The notes: generated from the letters alone by a model not told the origin. Shown: positions 33,045 through 44,360, counted from the first letter of the stretch. The stretch is 64,000 nucleotides of DNA from Dipteris shenzhenensis (GCA_047967505.1 CM106539.1); one strand, 5' to 3'. Made by a program: numbers and translations.

Positions 33045-33196
33045 TGAGAGTACTCTCAACGGAAGCAAGAACGGAAGAGGGAGAGAGAGAAACAGAGAGC
33101 CACACAAGTTTTGGTGGGTGCAGAACCACCCTAATCTTCTTTTTCATTCATTTATATATGTGTTTGAGTATTGTACATAACTGGGGTAAAGGCACA
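33045..33196 (-). mobile_element. 152-bp copia 5' LTR
   Basis: On the minus strand it starts TGTGCCTTTACCCC (33196), contains a TATATAAATGAATG promoter-like box, and ends GAGAGTACTCTCA (33045). It is then followed by the primer site. The outer border coincides with the end of gypsy integrase similarity, so the copia copy was inserted into gypsy sequence or joined to it. No 3' LTR was found. The length is short but within the range of small copia LTRs. Confidence 0.6.
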
Positions 33197-33660
33197 GTGA
33201 CCTTTAACCCCCACACTTGCTATTCTTGGATGTGTTTCCTCGAGCATGTCCACATACTCGTGTTCGCACATGCATCTGTGCATAATGCCATCTTTTCCCA
33301 TGCGGTAGAGTTGGTCTACGATTAGTTGGTACGACCTTGTGTCTTCAATGAGTTTGCGAGCTTTGTCCTTCTAATGCTAGGATGGGCTGATGTGGCATCT
33401 TGTCTCAGCATCCAGTAGCCTATCATCCCTTTGGCAAGGTAAGTAGGATTCTGCATAGTTATGAGCATCTTTTACGACTATGGGCCACAATAGGCCTGCT
33501 TGTAATATTTTTCTACCTGTGATTTTTCCTAACACGTGTCCTCCTACTGATCCTCCATTTGCCTCTGCTAGAACAACTTCTTGCTCATGAGTTTGGATAA
33601 ATCTCTCAATGACTTAGTCTATCCCTCTTCCATATAAAACTCCAGTAATTACTAGGAAGG
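33197..33660 (-). pseudogene. Gypsy integrase N-terminal regions, apparently two in a row
   Basis: Minus-strand translation of 33660-33420 gives the H2C2 zinc-binding part of a gypsy integrase (GVLYGRG, H-E-Q-E, then GGSVGGHVLGK, KILQAGLLWP, KDAHNY, CQR). Immediately after it, 33400-33210 reads the segment that normally precedes such a finger (KARKLIEDTRSYQLI, DQLYRMGKDGIM, a CEHE motif, then KGH). Having a second start after a first finger implies a junction between two gypsy copies near 33400. No DDE core remains. Confidence 0.6.
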
Positions 33661-33667
33661 GCTTGCT

Positions 33668-34249
33668 TTATAGGACAAGCTTCTTTCTCTGATCTCTAGT
33701 TAGGGATTCAAGAATGAGACCATTAGTTAGAAAGAATAACATTTTGTCATACCAATTTAAAGGATCTTCTATTCTGATCACAAATATGCCAGCATCAGGT
33801 AGGTCATCTGGAACACCAGTTGGATCTTCTCCGGATGTCAGTCTTCTAAGATAATCTACAATATCATGCCGTTTTCCAGGTCTATGTACAATTGTATACT
33901 CAAATTCTTGGAGTAAAAGCATCTATCTAGCTAGTCTGCCTGTGAGTTGTGGTTTATTCACCAAATATATGAGTGCTTGGTGGTCCACATGAAAATTAAT
34001 TTTGTTACCCAGTAGGTAGTGTCTGAATTTATGCAGCACATATACCATCCCAAGTGCCTCTCTTTCCGTGATAGCATAGTTCCTTTCATGCTTTGTGAGG
34101 ATCGTGCTTGCATAGCACACTGGTCTGAACCATTTGTTTTTCCTTTGCTGCATTAATATTGCACCAACAGCTATGGCTGATGCATCTACAAAGACCTCAA
34201 CTGGTAAACTCCAATCAGGAGGTTGGAATATGGTTGCTATGACCAACAT
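33668..34249 (-). pseudogene. Gypsy RNase H (minus element)
   Basis: Frames 34249-33923 and 33922-33668 join as an RT-type RNase H: VFVDASAIAVGAIL (first Asp), CYASTILTKHERNYAITEREALGMV (Glu), HYLLGNKINFHVDHQAL (second Asp), then RPGKRHDIVDYLRRL. An in-frame stop separates the two. It degrades RNA in RNA-DNA hybrids during replication of the element. Confidence 0.85.
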
Positions 34250-34288
34250 CTTTTTAAAGATAGTGAAAGCCTCATCTTGTTCTTTTCC

Positions 34289-35010
34289 CTATACATATGG
34301 TTTTGTTTTCATAGTGAGATTTGTAAGTGGATAGCATATCTCATCCAAGTATCTAAAAAATTTGCAATGCCATTTGACTTGCCCAACAAACCTTTGTAAT
34401 TGTTTTACATTCCTTGGTGAATTTGCTTTCTGAATAGTATAGGCTTTCTTAGGATCAATTTCCATCCCCTCCTCTAATATAATATGTCCCAAGAGGACTC
34501 CTCTCCTCACAGCAAATGCACATTTTGCAGGGTTAATTCCTCTTTCCAAACACTGAAAAGTCATCCAAAAATACTCGCATAAAAGGTGTTAAGTATTTTG
34601 CAAATACATTTTGGATGTATTATTGGAAAGTAGGTGGCGCATTTTTCAGTTCAAATGTCATCACATTTGATGCAAATACTCCCCATTCAGTTACAAATAC
34701 TATTTTGTATATCCTTAGGAGCCATTCTTATCTGATTGTAGCCACTAACTCCATCAAGGAAAATATAAAGTTCATGGCCTGCAACATCATCTAGTAATGA
34801 GTCGCAAAATGGGAGTGGAAATGGATTAATGATTGCGGAGGCATTCAATTTCCTTAGTCCACACATATTCTGAGTTTCCCATTATTTTTGGGTACAATGA
34901 CAATTGGGGATAACCATGCCACATGGCCCAAGGGATATATGAATCCAACTTTGAGTAGCTTGTCTAGTTCCTGCTTTACTTGTCTGGCATAGTTAGGGTT
35001 CATCCTATAT
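34289..35010 (-). pseudogene. Gypsy reverse transcriptase (minus element), frame-broken
   Basis: Pieces of RVT_1 are spread over frames: LRKLNASAIINPFPLPF and FLDGVSGYNQIRM near 34880-34730, the catalytic MRVFLDDFSV coded by 34580-34551, and 34564-34289 with CLERGINPAKCAF, GHIILEEGMEIDPKK and the connection segment NVKQLQRFVGQV. Frame changes within it make the copy inactive. Confidence 0.75.
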
Positions 35011-35121
35011 CTATGCTAGATCATGGGTGTTGCATCTATTTCTAAGTTGATTCTATGTTGGTAAAATCTTGGGTCTACACCCTTCATGTCTGTATAGTGC
35101 CATGCAAAGACATCTTTGTAT

Positions 35122-36000
35122 TCAACCCAACAATTTCTTGAGTTGTTCTTTGAATGAACTGTTGAGGCCAGTGCTTATAAGCACTATTTTGGGGTTATCA
35201 TAATCATCGAGATTCATTTCTTCTAGATCATATTCTTTGACTCTATGACTCCTTTTCATATGCTCGTCAAATTGTGCTTCTACTTCAATGATGTCTTGCA
35301 TACTTTTTTTGGAGTTCTCCTCTGATATACCTTCCTCACTGTCTGCCTCTTTTGCTGTGTTGGCATTTTTGTTGTTTGATTGTGCATCTGACTTTTGTCT
35401 GATTCTATCTAACTGTGTTTTGTCTACAGTTGGTTTAGCAGTAGCTGGTTTTTTCTCTAAAGTAATGTATTGTTCGACTATCTTGGCCACATCTACCTCA
35501 AATTATGCCGAGGGAAACTTCTTTTAGATGTTAGGAAAATCTTAAAATTTTTATTACCTTTTTTTATTGTGATTCTCTCAACTCCCCAATCTTGTTTCAC
35601 TCTTGCATCCTCTCAGTCAAGGTCCACCTAATAACATGGAGTGGGAACTGGCTTTTTCTTCCATTCTGAGTACAACAAATGTAACCGTGAAACTCAATCC
35701 CCAAATGCTAGTTTCGTGGCCTCTGAGGATACCAAGTGGTTGGATTCTTCTTTGATCAGCCATTCTCACTTAGAATGGTGCTGGAGCTAACTCATCGTAG
35801 CAGAATTTCTTGAATAACTCCTTAGATAATATGTTAACACCTGATTCCCCATCAATTAGGACATCTGGTATTCGTTTCCTTTTGTATTCAACATTAATTG
35901 TGGGAACTCTGTAATCCACCTCTTCTATGTATAAATTTCTTGAGACTCCTCTTATCTTCTTCTATCATCGTCACAGGTGCCTTGGTTTGGTTGTCTCCTT
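35122..36000 (-). pseudogene. Gypsy protease and linker (minus element)
   Basis: Minus translation of 35980-35540 shows a retropepsin-like segment VLIDGESGVNILSKELF (D-G in place of D-S/T-G) followed by a GGPWL motif. 35490-35122 is an acidic linker (DSEEGISEENSKK, YDLEEMNLDDYDNP) leading to RT. This order, gag-protease-linker-RT, fits the rest of the element. Confidence 0.6.
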
Positions 36001-38510
36001 CCAAACCTTGAAACAATTGTTCCTTGAATGCTGGTTCAAGATTTAATAGTTGGTCCAATGTGATTTGCACTTTGGAGTGTAATAGCTCTTTGAAGAAATT
36101 ATCATCCTACTCCGAGCCTTTTGCATTTTGGATGGTCTTCTTCCTCTGTAGTAGAGTGTCACTATGCACATTAGAGATATCTTCTTCCTCATCATGATGT
36201 AGTTGCTCTTTGCTTTTTTGCATTCTGGTTGTTGGACGGTATCCGATTGGATTTTGACTGTAATTTTACTATTTGCTTGAGGAGATATGTTGTTGTGGTC
36301 GGCGGGCTCTGGCTTTCTTTCAGTGCATCAAATGTGTCTTGTGCTCCCCCCTTATGATATGTCATTTTGGCATATCCATCATCATTGCCATCCTTTTGTG
36401 TTTCTATAATTCTTTGACACACATCTTTATGCTTGCAATCGGAATGCTTTCCTAGTGTAGCCGGAACTGATTTGGCTTTGCATTTTCTGTGTAATTGTGC
36501 CTCTTTTGCATCCTTGGATGAATTGATTTCTAGGATTTGTTCTAGAGCTTGGTTTCTCACTTTTGCTTGCTCTACCCAATAAATTGGTTTGATTAATATT
36601 TTTTGAGGTTTCTCTGAGTGTTGCTAAGGGTTTTTCTCCCTTTGACCTAGTGATTACCATTGTCTCTGTAGCTGCCTTAGGTTCTTTTATCCCGGCTATG
36701 TTGCTACCCAATGTGTAATGACTTTGTACTCTAAGAAATTATGTGTTTTTCTTAGTAATATATAATGTTTTTTCCTTTTGAACATCTTTTGGATGTAAAA
36801 TCTCCTTGGGCTCTTCAATAATTGGTTGTAAGCTGACCATGTTTACACCTGTTGGTGATGGTTATGGAGGATTCGGGTTTTCCCTTGCATTGTATTGGGA
36901 TAATTGGGATTCCTCTTTCTTCTCTATGTTTGCACCATAGCTCACATTGTGGACCTTGTCTATGGCCATCTTCCCCATAGTAATTGCGTGCTTGATTCAT
37001 GTTTGGCTATTGTTGACCACCTCAGTTTTGGTTATTTTGCCTCCTCAGGGAAACATTGTTGAGTCTTTGTTGTCTCTATCCTTGCACTACAATCTGATTA
37101 GCTGCTTTGCTGGTGGAGCTGTATTGTGGGATGTGAGCTAACACTCTTCCCCTGAAATGTGGGTTATACCAGCATTTGTCTTTATCATGGTTATCTTTTC
37201 ATAGAATTCACATGCAATATTTGCCTAAGTTGGTGACAACCTTAAATTCTGAAACCGTTCTTTTATCATTTGTTCTAGATTGGATTTTGCTTTTGAGCTC
37301 TTTGGCTTTTGCCTTCTTGTCCTTTATCTTCCTCTTTTTTGCTGGTTTCTTCCTCCTCAAATTCTTCATCAGAGTTGTTAGAGTTTGGTGTATCATTGTC
37401 ATCCTCCTCTGCGTTGGAGTCATCTTCTGTGTCTGAATCCGTGTCAGAGTCAGATGCTCGTTTCTTCTTTTCTTTCTTTGACTTTAATCTCTTCCTGCTA
37501 CTGTAGTTCTCAATTGCTTGGTTAGTCCTTTGCAAAAGTAGTCACCAAGTTGAATTTTTGTGCATAGTTCTCCACCAATAGGTCTTTTTGTTTGATATTC
37601 CAAAGATTCTTTAGAACTTCTGGTGTTTGTTCTTTTCTAAATATACTTGGGAATGAGACTTTCAAGGCATCATAATCCACAAAATTTGCAAGACCATATT
37701 GCATAAGCCAAGTCATTGCCTTACCTTCAATATGATCAACAAATTGCTCTTTTATTTACTGCATTAGGTAGAGCTCCAAACCTGCTAGCTGCCCAATGGG
37801 TCTTGAACTGTCCAATCTAACTATTTGGATGTTGTCCTTTCTTTCCCTCAAACTTTTCTTCTTTGACTAAGGGGTTCTGCATCCTGATAGCTTGGAGAAC
37901 AAGTGCCTTCTTTTTTGGTTGAGGTGGTAAGGGATTGAAGTTGATTTTTCTTTAGGCTGTAATAGATAAGCCTGTAGCTAGATGTGTTCCCACAGTTGTT
38001 CTGAGGAATGTCTCACTAGATGTTGAAATAGGCAACACCTCAAGTTCAGCTATAGCTTCTTGAATATCCGAGTTGTGAACCAAATTTGATGAGGAACTCT
38101 CCCTACTTGGGATATAGTCAAGATCACGAAAGATGATGTCAAGATCTTGATCTGTCTGACTCTATCGGCCTCAGCTCTGGCTCTATTCCTTGTGAAGTAG
38201 ATGCCTCCGATCCGGTTTGGTGACGGTGGGCCTTCAATTTCTTTTGACACTCACTGGGAGTGCCTCCATGAACTATATAGTTGCCTTTATACCAATTTTT
38301 TGGTGTTAATGGTCACCAATCTTCTTGACTTAGCATCTTTTTCTTGCTTAGAGCTTACACTTCATCGTCAGTGACTACTGTGTCTAGTCAGACATTGTTT
38401 CGTTTGGTTGTAGCTTGTTGCTTGATATAGTTACTCAATACATTTTGTAACACCTTTGAAGCTGTTTTAGCTTGTCCATCAGGCTTTGGAAATGTTGCAA
38501 CAAGATTCTT
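36001..38510 (-). pseudogene. Gypsy gag (minus element) with an acidic insert
   Basis: A degenerate frame starts near 38507 on the minus strand. The capsid-like part is at 37716-37522 (QYGLANFVDYDALKVSF, LLVENYAQKFNLV), closely resembling the gag at 63480-63900. Then comes a strongly acidic Asp/Glu/Ser block (37480-37350), a Lys-rich segment, and Gln/Cys-poor regions near 37000 where knuckles would be. 36711-36192 is a basic tail. Many stops are present. Confidence 0.6.
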
Positions 38511-38559
38511 CATCTTCGTGCTTATTTCTTTTAGTGGTATTAGCTGGAAAAGAAATCAA

Positions 38560-39432
38560 GACAAGAGGCTAGAGGATAGGTATGGCAACGCTCGAGGGCC
38601 ATAGAGGAATAGGGAACATGAGGGGAGAAGCATTAACTTGGGTGGGGAAAAGAGACTAAAGAGGGGAGGGAATGAAGAGGGAGACTATGGCACAAGGGGA
38701 GAGAGAGAGGGGAAAGAAGAGCATGTACATGATGGGAGGAGGAATGTAAAGATGGAGACATCAAGAGAAGAGGGCCATGCTTTATTTGAAAGGAAGGGAA
38801 GGGGGAAATCAAAGTACTAGCTAGGTGGCTTTACAAGAATGAGTGTGTTACATCAAGGAATAGCCCCCTCATTTTATAGCCAAGAGAGAGGGTCTCTCCC
38901 AATAAATGCATCCTCCCACATGCATGGTGTGTGTGGAAGGGTCTCCCATGTGGGCTAGGCGGTTACGCACTCTCAATTGTGTGCGATAATGCTTGGCCAC
39001 ATTTTTCCACATATCAACTCCCATATCCCAAGTCTATGATACTCCCTTGATCTCTTCCCAATTTTATAATACGTTCAAATGTCTAGGAGGACAAATGGAG
39101 GGTTGGCACAAGGAATCTTGCCACCTCATCCTATTTTCCCCATTATTTAACTTGCACTCTTGGACCTTCTATACCTCCCCCACATCCTAATGGGAGATAT
39201 TCCCTACCCAACTACTGCCCCTTATAGGCCTATGCGTATAAGGAACATACCACTCCCTAGAGGACCTCTAGTCCATCCGGTTAGGCCCAACCAAACCCAA
39301 GTCACAATGAAAATGCCTAGTGGGCATGGATCCTCCCATCCCAACCTTGTGCCATCAAATCCATGGAACCCTTCATCAAGATCACCAATGTACGAGACAA
39401 GGCTCACCATTCCACAACCTCCTCTTATAACA
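38560..39432 (-). mobile_element. Probable 5' LTR of the minus gypsy element
   Basis: The minus strand starts TGTTATAAGAGG at 39432. It contains a TATA box within GGCTATAAAATG (near 38880) and an AATAAA word near 38785. Its central 340 bases match, in inverted orientation, 49440-49800 of the plus gypsy LTR at roughly 90% by eye. Upstream and downstream parts differ. Gag of the minus gypsy starts about 50 bases after its inner end. The inner border is approximate. Confidence 0.6.
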
Positions 39433-39832
39433 TATCCCATGCTTCTTTCAATGTCTTGATTGTATTGAGCTGTCCTAGCATGACATCTTGCACATTCTGC
39501 TTGATCAGATGATAGGCATACTTATCTTTCTTATCCCATTTTGCCTGAGCTCGGGCAATGGCAGGATCGGCTATTGGTGCAAAAACTATTTGTGTAGATG
39601 TAGATCTCGTTGTAGATCGCATTGCTGGTGCTGTGACAATAGATGGAGTAGAGCTACTGGTGGCTGGATTGTCCAATGGTCTAGGTGTAGACCCATCGAC
39701 ATACTCTCATTTGTCCTAAAGTACAAGAATGTTCTCCATTCAGTATTTCCATGTACTATAATTGGAGTTGTCTAACTTAGTAGATGCCTCCAAATTGAGG
39801 TTGCTAGTTGTAGACATGGTGCAAGAAATGTA
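39433..39832 (-). pseudogene. Copia gag N-terminal fragment
   Basis: Minus translation starts near 39816 (NLNLEASTKLDNSNY, as in the copy at 50090) and continues in 39676-39433 (DNPATSSSTPSIV, WDKKDKYAYHLIKQNVQ, KEAWDM). It stops exactly where the gypsy LTR begins (TGTT is shared by both sequences at the junction). It belongs to the same copia family as 50090-51620 but lies in the opposite orientation. Confidence 0.8.
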
Positions 39833-40830
39833 CTCAAAAGTGTTGTGAAAATCTCTATATGAATCAACTACAAATACACTGACTATGCCAAGTGAAATCT
39901 ATGTACTGTCGGTGAAGATAGAACTGCAATATATAAAATCTGATCTGTATTACAAGGCTTGTGGCAATGATGCCAAAAATAGCCAAGAGGCTTTACAAGG
40001 CTGAAATGATGTGCACAATGCCATGAGATAGCCAAATAAGCTTTACAATGGTGGCATGTGTGTGTGAAATCAAATGTTATCTGCCCACTGAAACAATCTG
40101 CAATGCCTTTGAACTCTAAAGTCTACTCATTGAACTGATGAATGTAAGGTTTCAGGTAATGTAATGATGTGAAATTGTATGTGAGTGTATGGACTGACTC
40201 CGAGTAGGTACTAGTCGAGAATTTCAAGCATGGCTTAGATTGGCAACTTGGGGAAATTCAAAGCAGCTCATTGGAGATGCAGCTCGTGGCGGGACTGTGG
40301 GATGTGCCTTGGTACACGGGCACTGGAGCTACAGTCAGCATAGTTGGAGCTGAGGGCTAAAGCTACGTTTGGTTGGAGCCTTGGAGTTCACAAACTATGG
40401 AGTCTTAGAGCCTTGGTGCTATGCAGCACTGCCAGTCGGGCTGTTGTAGAAGATCTCATGAATACTCTCAAAATATCATGAAATGAACCTCATAGAATCT
40501 CTCACAACTAAAATCTCGCTCCCTCTTTCTCTCTCCAATGAATAGAAACTCTCAAAGAACTCTCGAAGGAGATGAATGGAAATCTTCTTCCAATGGACGG
40601 AATTGTATGACGGAAATTTCTATCAAAGAAATGAAAGGTGGTTTCTTACCGGAAGTGGACACTCACGGAGAACACTCAAGAGAACTCTAAATCTCACAAT
40701 CTCTCTCGCACTCTCAAGGATCACAATGCCTCAGCGGAAGGCAAGGGTGATCTGCTACCATGACAAAATATGAAGAGGGGAGAGGAGAAGAGTGGAGATG
40801 AGGAGAGAGGGCACAGCTAGAGAGCACACC
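39833..40830 (-). other. Leader/LTR-like region of the minus copia fragment
   Basis: No coding sequence. The first bases upstream of gag match the leader of the copy at 50050-50090 (TTTGAGTACATTTCTTGCA). Further right, 40480-40830 is CT/GA-rich (TCTCTC, GAGAGAG) as in R-U5 segments of LTRs. It joins the inverted-repeat arm at 40831, so it may be one LTR plus leader, but the primer site is not obvious. Confidence 0.4.
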
Positions 40831-41015
40831 ACAAATGACTAACTGTACGCTAGATTTAGTTGAAAAAATAGAATATATACAAACCCTTTTAGGGTTAGGG
40901 TTAGGGGATCTAACCCTTTCCTTTATAGCACTCTATAAGGTTAGTTCTATGCACATATGATCACGTGATGGTGCTATGCACACATGATCACATGATGTTG
41001 AGCATGAACTCTCAA
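40831..41015 (-). repeat. Left arm of an inverted repeat with teloboxes (LTR U3-like)
   Basis: Read on the minus strand this arm starts TGTTGAGAGTTCATGC at 41015 and ends GTACAGTTAGT. It contains CTATAAAGGAAAGGG (TATA box) and CCCTAACCCTAACCCTAAA, with CACGTG/ATCACGTGAT palindromes. It matches the right arm at 43288-43461 with about two mismatches. TG start plus TATA argues for an LTR U3. Confidence 0.75.
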
Positions 41016-41029
41016 CACAAGGCTGGGGA

Positions 41030-41570
41030 AATCTTCCAGGCGGAGGGTGAGGATATACACCTTGTTGAGGGTATGCATCTAAGGGAGGACCATACATTTC
41101 AGGTGAAGGCGATGGATACATCCTTGATGGGGGGTGGGGGTATGCCCCTGAGTTGGACCCCCTAGGTTGTTGTTGCAAGAATTGAGGGGGTTGCAGAGGG
41201 ACAACCGTCTTCTTTGAAGCAGGGTCAAATTGAACCTTATCAAACTTTTGAGCAATCTCTTATGCTCGCACCATGGTCTCTGGATTCTCCCATTTAAGCT
41301 TGAGGTGGAATTCATCACTTGCTCCTGCTACAAGGTAGCCTAGTATATGCTGAGTCATTCCAGCTCAAAATCCGACATTGTCCTCCTACATGGCAATTAA
41401 ATGGTCCAGGAGCACGGCCACTCAATCCACATATCGACGCACCGTCTCACCTTCACACAACGGTGCTTGAAGGCCATAAGATACTCATTTGGATTTTCTT
41501 CAACCCGCCGACCACAAAACACAAGAATGTCAGCCATGCTTGGAAAATGGAAAAGAGAGAGGCGAAATGA
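41030..41570 (-). pseudogene. Gypsy gag fragment, Pro-rich end
   Basis: Minus frames 41318-41079 and 41178-40933 plus the stretch up to 41570 read a gag C-terminal part (GASDEFHLKLKWENP, EIAQKFDKVQFDPASKK) followed by a Pro/Tyr-rich tail (YPHPPSRMYPSPSPEMYG). Several stops. No knuckle is seen. Confidence 0.5.
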
Positions 41571-42149
41571 GGCTTATCTATTGGCAAACAATGGAAAGAG
41601 GTAGCTTGAACTGAAAATCAGGTGAAGATACATCCACAAAGCACACATAGGCAGGGTAGGGTGTGACTAGTGTATTGTGAAGAGCTATACGGGAAGAATC
41701 ATAGAATAGCTCATAGACAATCTTAAAAGGACCAAACCTTATTGGTTGAGGCATGATATTGCATCCATCTTTACAGGCGAAGGTTAGAGACACGGCATTG
41801 CATGAGGTTATTCATCAAGGCAAACAAGAATGCCATGACAAATGTCAACAGTTGGAGAGCTTCTTCCAGTTCTTGTAGTCACCATGCTATTTCTTCAAGG
41901 GGTGTGTAGTTTGGCATCCTTCTTTTGAGCAATGTCCTTATGGACTTTTCTGATGATGTTTCGAAGTCCATAAACTCATATCAAATATGCACAACACTTA
42001 GTTTCATGATGACCACAACCTTTGCATTCTTTACAAATGATCACCCTCAGCTTCCACTCGTTTCATGCATGATTGAAGTACAAGCTTCACGTGCCAAGAA
42101 ATCAGCAACTAAATTTTGAGCTCGAGGGGTATGCTGAATTTTTACCTCT

Positions 42150-42564
42150 TCAAATTGTTTGCAAAGTTCCAATGCTTGTTGATGTCGTGGAACCAATCCT
42201 TCTCGCTCCGCACCTTCCACCTTCCACTAAATTGTTCACACATGAGTTGAGAATCTCCTTGCACCTCAAGTTGCTTGATGTGATGTTATTGTGCCTTTGG
42301 TAGCCCAAAAATGAGTGCCGAGTACTCAGCTTGGTTGCAAGTACTTGCAGGTGCAGACTTGCTATAACAATACACCTCACCCCCCAGTGAAGTGAGCTTC
42401 ACACCCACACTAGTAGCCTTGGTCGAAGGTTTGTATGCTCCGTCAAATTGAAGGATCCAAGATGTCATTACACCAAGACTAAAATCCGAACATCCCAGGT
42501 TTCTTAGTAGTCCGAGATAGGTAGAAGGAGAGGGTGGGGAGAATTCAATACTTGAGCAAGACAT
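42150..42564 (-). pseudogene. Plant RVT_3/archaeal-type RNase H fragment
   Basis: The minus frame 42564-42286 contains LQFDGAYKPS (catalytic Asp), VGVKLTSLGG and NQAEYSALIFGL (Glu). Read past one stop, it continues HIKQLEVQGDSQLM (third acidic residue) to a segment SGRWKVRSEK. This is the signature of the extra RNase H (RVT_3) found in Tat/Ogre-type gypsy elements and also in plant LINEs. The neighbouring stretch 41793-41578 is unassigned. Confidence 0.6.
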
Positions 42565-43287
42565 TCAGCACTAAACAAACTCACTATCCTTTGTTGATAG
42601 TTTATCTTTTGACCAAAAAGAATTACAACATGAAGCTCAAAATGTGGCGCAAAGGGTTGATTAGGTATAAAGGGATTTCTTGGTCGAAACATTACCAACC
42701 ATAGCCGAGCCCTAGAAACCTTTGTAGTGAGGTCAAGAAGAAATCATTCAAGAGAGCATATCCATAGGAATTAATAAGTAGATGTGCCAAATCTCACCCC
42801 AAGCTTGTGGATCATCTCACCCTTGGAAAAATGTCACCCTTTTAATTACCTCTGATGCAGCAAGTAGCTCGATCACCGCACAATGAGTAGAGTTGGAATC
42901 AAAGGCCTCCCAGTGTATCACTAGTTTTTTATCTTGAACCATCCAAGGTGTATCATCCCACCCATTGTCTCCTCGAGCAATGCATTGTACAATCAGTTAT
43001 TGAAGATCGACATGAAGATCAAGAAAGAGATCTTGCCAATTGGTAGCCGTAATGAGCGGAGGACCAAGCAACAAATCCTTGAACTTGTCGAGAAGTGACA
43101 TAAAGATCCACCCTCCTCATGTGGCATGTGTCCAAGGAGTGAACATGAAAAAGTTTAAGATCTGTGATCTAGTATGAGATATGAATAGAGCACATGAAGT
43201 GAAGTACTCCTTCTTCGATTCCCTAGAATCATCATCTTGAGGGAAGGCCTACTTCATGATGTTGATCTTGAGGGAAGGTGTTGAGAG

Positions 43288-43461
43288 TTCATGCTCAACA
43301 TCATGTGATCATGTGTGCATAGCACCATCACGTGATCATATGTGCATAGCACTAACCTTATAGAGTGCTATAAAGGAAAGGGTTAGATCCCCTAACCCTA
43401 ACCCTAAAAGGGTTTGTATATATTCTATTTTTTCAACTAAATCTAGTGTACAGTTAGTGAA
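43288..43461 (+). repeat. Right arm of the inverted repeat with teloboxes (LTR U3-like)
   Basis: It starts TGTTGAGAGTTCATGC at 43288, directly after GAGGGAAGG, which resembles a polypurine tract, so it may be the start of a plus-strand 3' LTR. It carries the same TATA box and CCCTAA words as the left arm and ends GTACAGTTAGT at 43461, where copia integrase sequence begins. Confidence 0.75.
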
Positions 43462-43867
43462 GGTCTTTTTCATTTAGCATGGCCCGAGATACCTCTCCAA
43501 TATGCCTGTTTTTCCTTTCTGCAAGTCCATTTTGCTGTGGGGTATGCCTGCTGCTTTATGCCATGCTCCTGTAGGAACCTTGCAAACTCATTTGAGAGGT
43601 ACTCTCCCCCTCCATCTGACCTTAGGCATTTTATTTGCAGGCCTGTTTCTTTTTCAACCATAGCTTTAAAAGCTTTGAAGTGCCCAAACACTTCACTTTT
43701 CTTTTTCACAAAATACACCCAAACTTTTCTATTGTAGTCATCAATAAAAGTGACAAAATAGTGACAGCCTCCAATAGATGCAGCTTTAGTAGTCCACACA
43801 TCATAGTGGATTAATTCTAATGGCTTTTTACTCTCTTGAACATGCCCAGGAAATGGTTTCCTTGCCT
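43462..43867 (-). pseudogene. Copia integrase core, truncated
   Basis: Minus frame 43799-43470 holds the rve core: VWTTKAASIGG (first Asp just upstream), FVTFIDDYNRKVWVYF, LRSDGGGEY (second Asp). A frame change then leads to the ERKNRHIGEVSRAM segment (Glu region). Similarity ends at 43462 against the inverted-repeat arm, so the C-terminal integrase, RT and RNase H are gone. Confidence 0.85.
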
Positions 43868-44360
43868 ATTTTCCAAATTGACAGGCTTCACAAACCTTAT
43901 GCATTTCTGCAACCTTGAATTTAGGCAATCCTGCAATAATATTTTGGGCTTGCATTGATTTAAGTCGATGTATATTATCGTGACCAATGCGTTTATGTCA
44001 GATATCAATATCTACAACTATACCGGTCCCATGTGCAAACATTGCTGCACTCAATTCAGGCATGTCCGCATCCAATGTAAACATCCTGCCCTTCTTCTTT
44101 CCTTTTGCTATCAAGCGACCGTTATTTTTCATATCCTTAACAAAGCATCCATGAGGATTAAATCTAACCTGCAAGCCCTACTCAACCATTTGACCAATAG
44201 AAACCAGGTTCTTGGTGATGTTCGGGTTATGAAATACATCGGACAGGTATTTCTTTTTCCTATCCTGCATAGACAAAGGAATTTTACCAATTTGCATAAT
44301 AGGATGTGTAGTATCATCGCCAGTCTCCACAAATCTTGGTCTTTCCATTTTCCTTGCAAC

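Noticed and set aside
43382-43412. Interstitial telomere array
   Set aside because: Only about three CCCTAA-type units are present in each arm. They are part of a longer repeated LTR-like sequence, not a telomere tract.
40831-43461. A DNA transposon with 180-bp terminal inverted repeats
   Set aside because: No matching target-site duplication is seen at the outer ends, the arms look like LTR U3 (TG start at the inner ends, TATA), and the interior is gypsy gag/RNase H, not a transposase.
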